Below, piece after piece: positions 6,950-8,097 of a DNA stretch of 8,097 bases; the first letter of the stretch is position 1, and each line of letters starts with the position of its first letter. Position numbers and translations under genes: made by a program. Below the pieces are notes generated by a model. It made no database searches and was not told the origin of the DNA. It worked only from the letters and a program-made list of their open reading frames with translations. The DNA comes from an uncultured Caryophanales bacterium (GTDB taxonomy: Bacteria; Bacillota_I; Bacilli_A; Izemoplasmatales; Hujiaoplasmataceae). The stretch covers positions 1 through 8,097 of the forward strand of contig CALGNF010000181.1 of the NCBI GenBank assembly GCA_937958685.1. Reading direction: 5' to 3'.

Positions 6950-8049
6950 TCACTTCTTTCGGGAAAAGCCGAGTTTTTTCACCGCGGTTTGGATCAGTGG
7001 GTGCGCCATGTAGTGTTTCCAGGTCGTTCCATAGAAATGGTTGTCGATCATCAGCGCGGAAATGCCCTTGTCGATGCCGATATAGCGGGAAGAGATCCAC
7101 AATCTGCCATCCTCGATGGCGATGCTGTCCTTGAAACCGTATTCGCCGAAGACATCCGGGTTGAGATGATAGAACGCTTCGACAGCCGGAATCACGATCT
7201 CCGGCGCGTATGGTAGCGACCCGAGCGGTCCAGAGGGCGGGATCGCGCCATAAAAATGACCGTCGGGATGGTTGGGATTGTCTGTCGGAGCGACGCCCTG
7301 GCCTCGGTAGCCCTTCGGTGTGAGACAGGAAGACACACCCCAGATCTTCTCCGAAAGCAACGGGTATTCGCGGTGGTGGTCAATGCACCACTGACGATTG
7401 CCATAGGTCGCCAGACGGGTGTTTTCCGCCCAGTCGAACCCATCGATATCGCGATATTTGCCAAAGTCGAGCCACGCGTGCGAATACTGGTAGACGAACA
7501 GGGCGTTGCCCGGTGAATAGACATATTCATAATCACCGTAGCGCCCAAGGTTGCGGCTGAAGCCGGCAAAGAGCGCCCGTGCCAACCTTTCGGAGACCGA
7601 GGGCGCGCCAGCGGCCAACGCATACAGCGACAGCTGCTCGGCCATCATGTCCCATTGCCAGATCCACGGATCGGCGCTGGCCTGCCGGTAGTCGCCGCCC
7701 TCGACGGGATTATAGGCCATCCGGAACAGGGTCCGGCCGTTCTTTTCAAAGATGAAGGCGTGCCAGTTGACCCGCTCATAGATTTCCATGAAGATACCGT
7801 GGAGCTCCTGGTCAGCGAAATAGGCGTCGGCGGTCACCGCGCCATTGAGAAAGATCGCCGTGTCGATCGTGGAATACTCGCAGCCCGGTTTCGCAGCTCC
7901 GGTGGCCAGATCGACGAAATGCATGAAAAAGCCCTGATAGTGGGGGACCCGGTCGCGAAAGGTGAGAAACGTCAGCCTGGCGGCCCTCAAGGCCGTCTGG
8001 CGATCGATGAATCCGCGCTCCACACCGATGACCAAGGTCGACAATCCGA
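6950..8049 (-). CDS. Glycoamylase-like glucanase (GH144-type), N-terminus cut by contig end
   Basis: C-terminal part (about 366 residues) of a protein with the glycoamylase-like domain (Pfam 'Glycoamylase'), the fold of GH144 endo-beta-1,2-glucanases and of a domain in cyclic beta-1,2-glucan synthases. Numbered from Leu encoded at 8044: IGVERGFIDR (6-15), YQGFFMHFVDLATG (36-49), EYSTIDTAIFLNG (56-68), WQWDMMAEQLSLYALAAG (129-146), YQYSHAWLDF (185-194), LPYAPEIVIPA (277-287) and YIGIDKGISALMIDNH (321-336). Asp61 and Glu136 are candidate catalytic acids by position in these motifs. The frame stays open through GFGLSTLVIGVERG into adapter at 8050, and relatives have roughly 80 residues before this point, so TTG at 8044 is an internal leucine codon and the true start is off the contig. 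A signal peptide therefore cannot be assessed. It ends in TGA four bases before the repressor gene. Family is fairly sure; beta-1,2-glucan as substrate is inferred. Confidence 0.85.
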
Positions 8050-8097
8050 AGATCGGAAGAGCGTCGTGTAGGGAAAGAGTGTAGATATCGGTGGTCG
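8050..8097 (-). other. Illumina Read 1/P5 adapter, reverse complement (not biological)
   Basis: The bases from AGATCGGAAGAGC onward match the reverse complement of the same P5/Read 1 adapter seen at the left end, with one mismatch at 8087 (A for C). The glycoside hydrolase frame is cut by it. Forward translation gives the contaminant tail DRKSVV. With the left copy it creates an artificial terminal inverted repeat. Confidence 0.98.

Noticed and set aside
6118..7134. Forward open frame (338 codons) opposite lacI and the end of the hydrolase gene
   Set aside because: It spans two genes on the other strand and is rich in Arg, Asp and Val with no family motif.
1..8097. Terminal inverted repeat suggesting a linear element or transposon
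   Set aside because: The matching ends are adapter copies in opposite orientation. No transposase, integrase or target-site duplication is present.
1..8097. CRISPR array, tRNA, rRNA, phage or toxin-antitoxin genes
   Set aside because: No spaced direct repeats, conserved RNA gene segments, or small paired genes were seen on either strand; protein-coding sequence accounts for nearly all of the window.

Overview
The window is a metagenome-style bacterial contig fragment that still carries Illumina adapter sequence at both ends (1-55 and 8050-8097). Genuine DNA therefore runs from about 56 to 8049. All five genes lie on the minus strand. Two are cut by the contig edges, and in both the terminal residues of a naive translation come from adapter, not from the organism. 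The sequence is GC-rich by eye. Three features suggest a Gram-positive type host, in or near Bacillota or a GC-rich relative of the Mollicutes lineages: a lipoprotein signal followed by a Thr-rich linker, strong AGGAG-type ribosome sites, and a sigma-A promoter. Two genes end in TGA, so TGA is a stop codon here. Taxonomy beyond this is a guess.

Layout in the direction of transcription (right to left): a glycoamylase-like (GH144-type) beta-glucanase missing its N-terminus (8049-6950); a LacI/GalR repressor four bases further on (6945-5986); a hairpin with a T-rich tail overlapping the lacI stop (5960-5987); a regulatory region of about 120 bp with an extended -10 promoter and a perfect 16-bp palindromic operator (5879-5894); a GH94 glycoside phosphorylase starting at TTG (5862-3475); a solute-binding lipoprotein (3425-1908); and a second, larger secreted solute-binding protein with two related beta-rich modules at its front (1863 to about 56), cut just after its solute-binding domain begins. 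No intergenic stretch exceeds 300 bases.

Read together, this looks like a beta-glucan oligosaccharide utilisation locus. A glycoamylase-like hydrolase shortens a glucan, binding proteins deliver the oligosaccharides to an ABC importer whose permeases would lie beyond the left edge, and an intracellular GH94 enzyme cleaves them with phosphate to give glucose 1-phosphate. The LacI regulator probably controls the phosphorylase-transport operon through the palindrome. GH144-type enzymes plus a GH94 phosphorylase make beta-1,2-glucan the leading substrate hypothesis, but the substrate is inferred from context. The least standard parts are the divergent acceptor-side loop of the GH94 enzyme, the modular binding protein, the two adjacent binding proteins, and the paired operator-like sites 53 bp apart.
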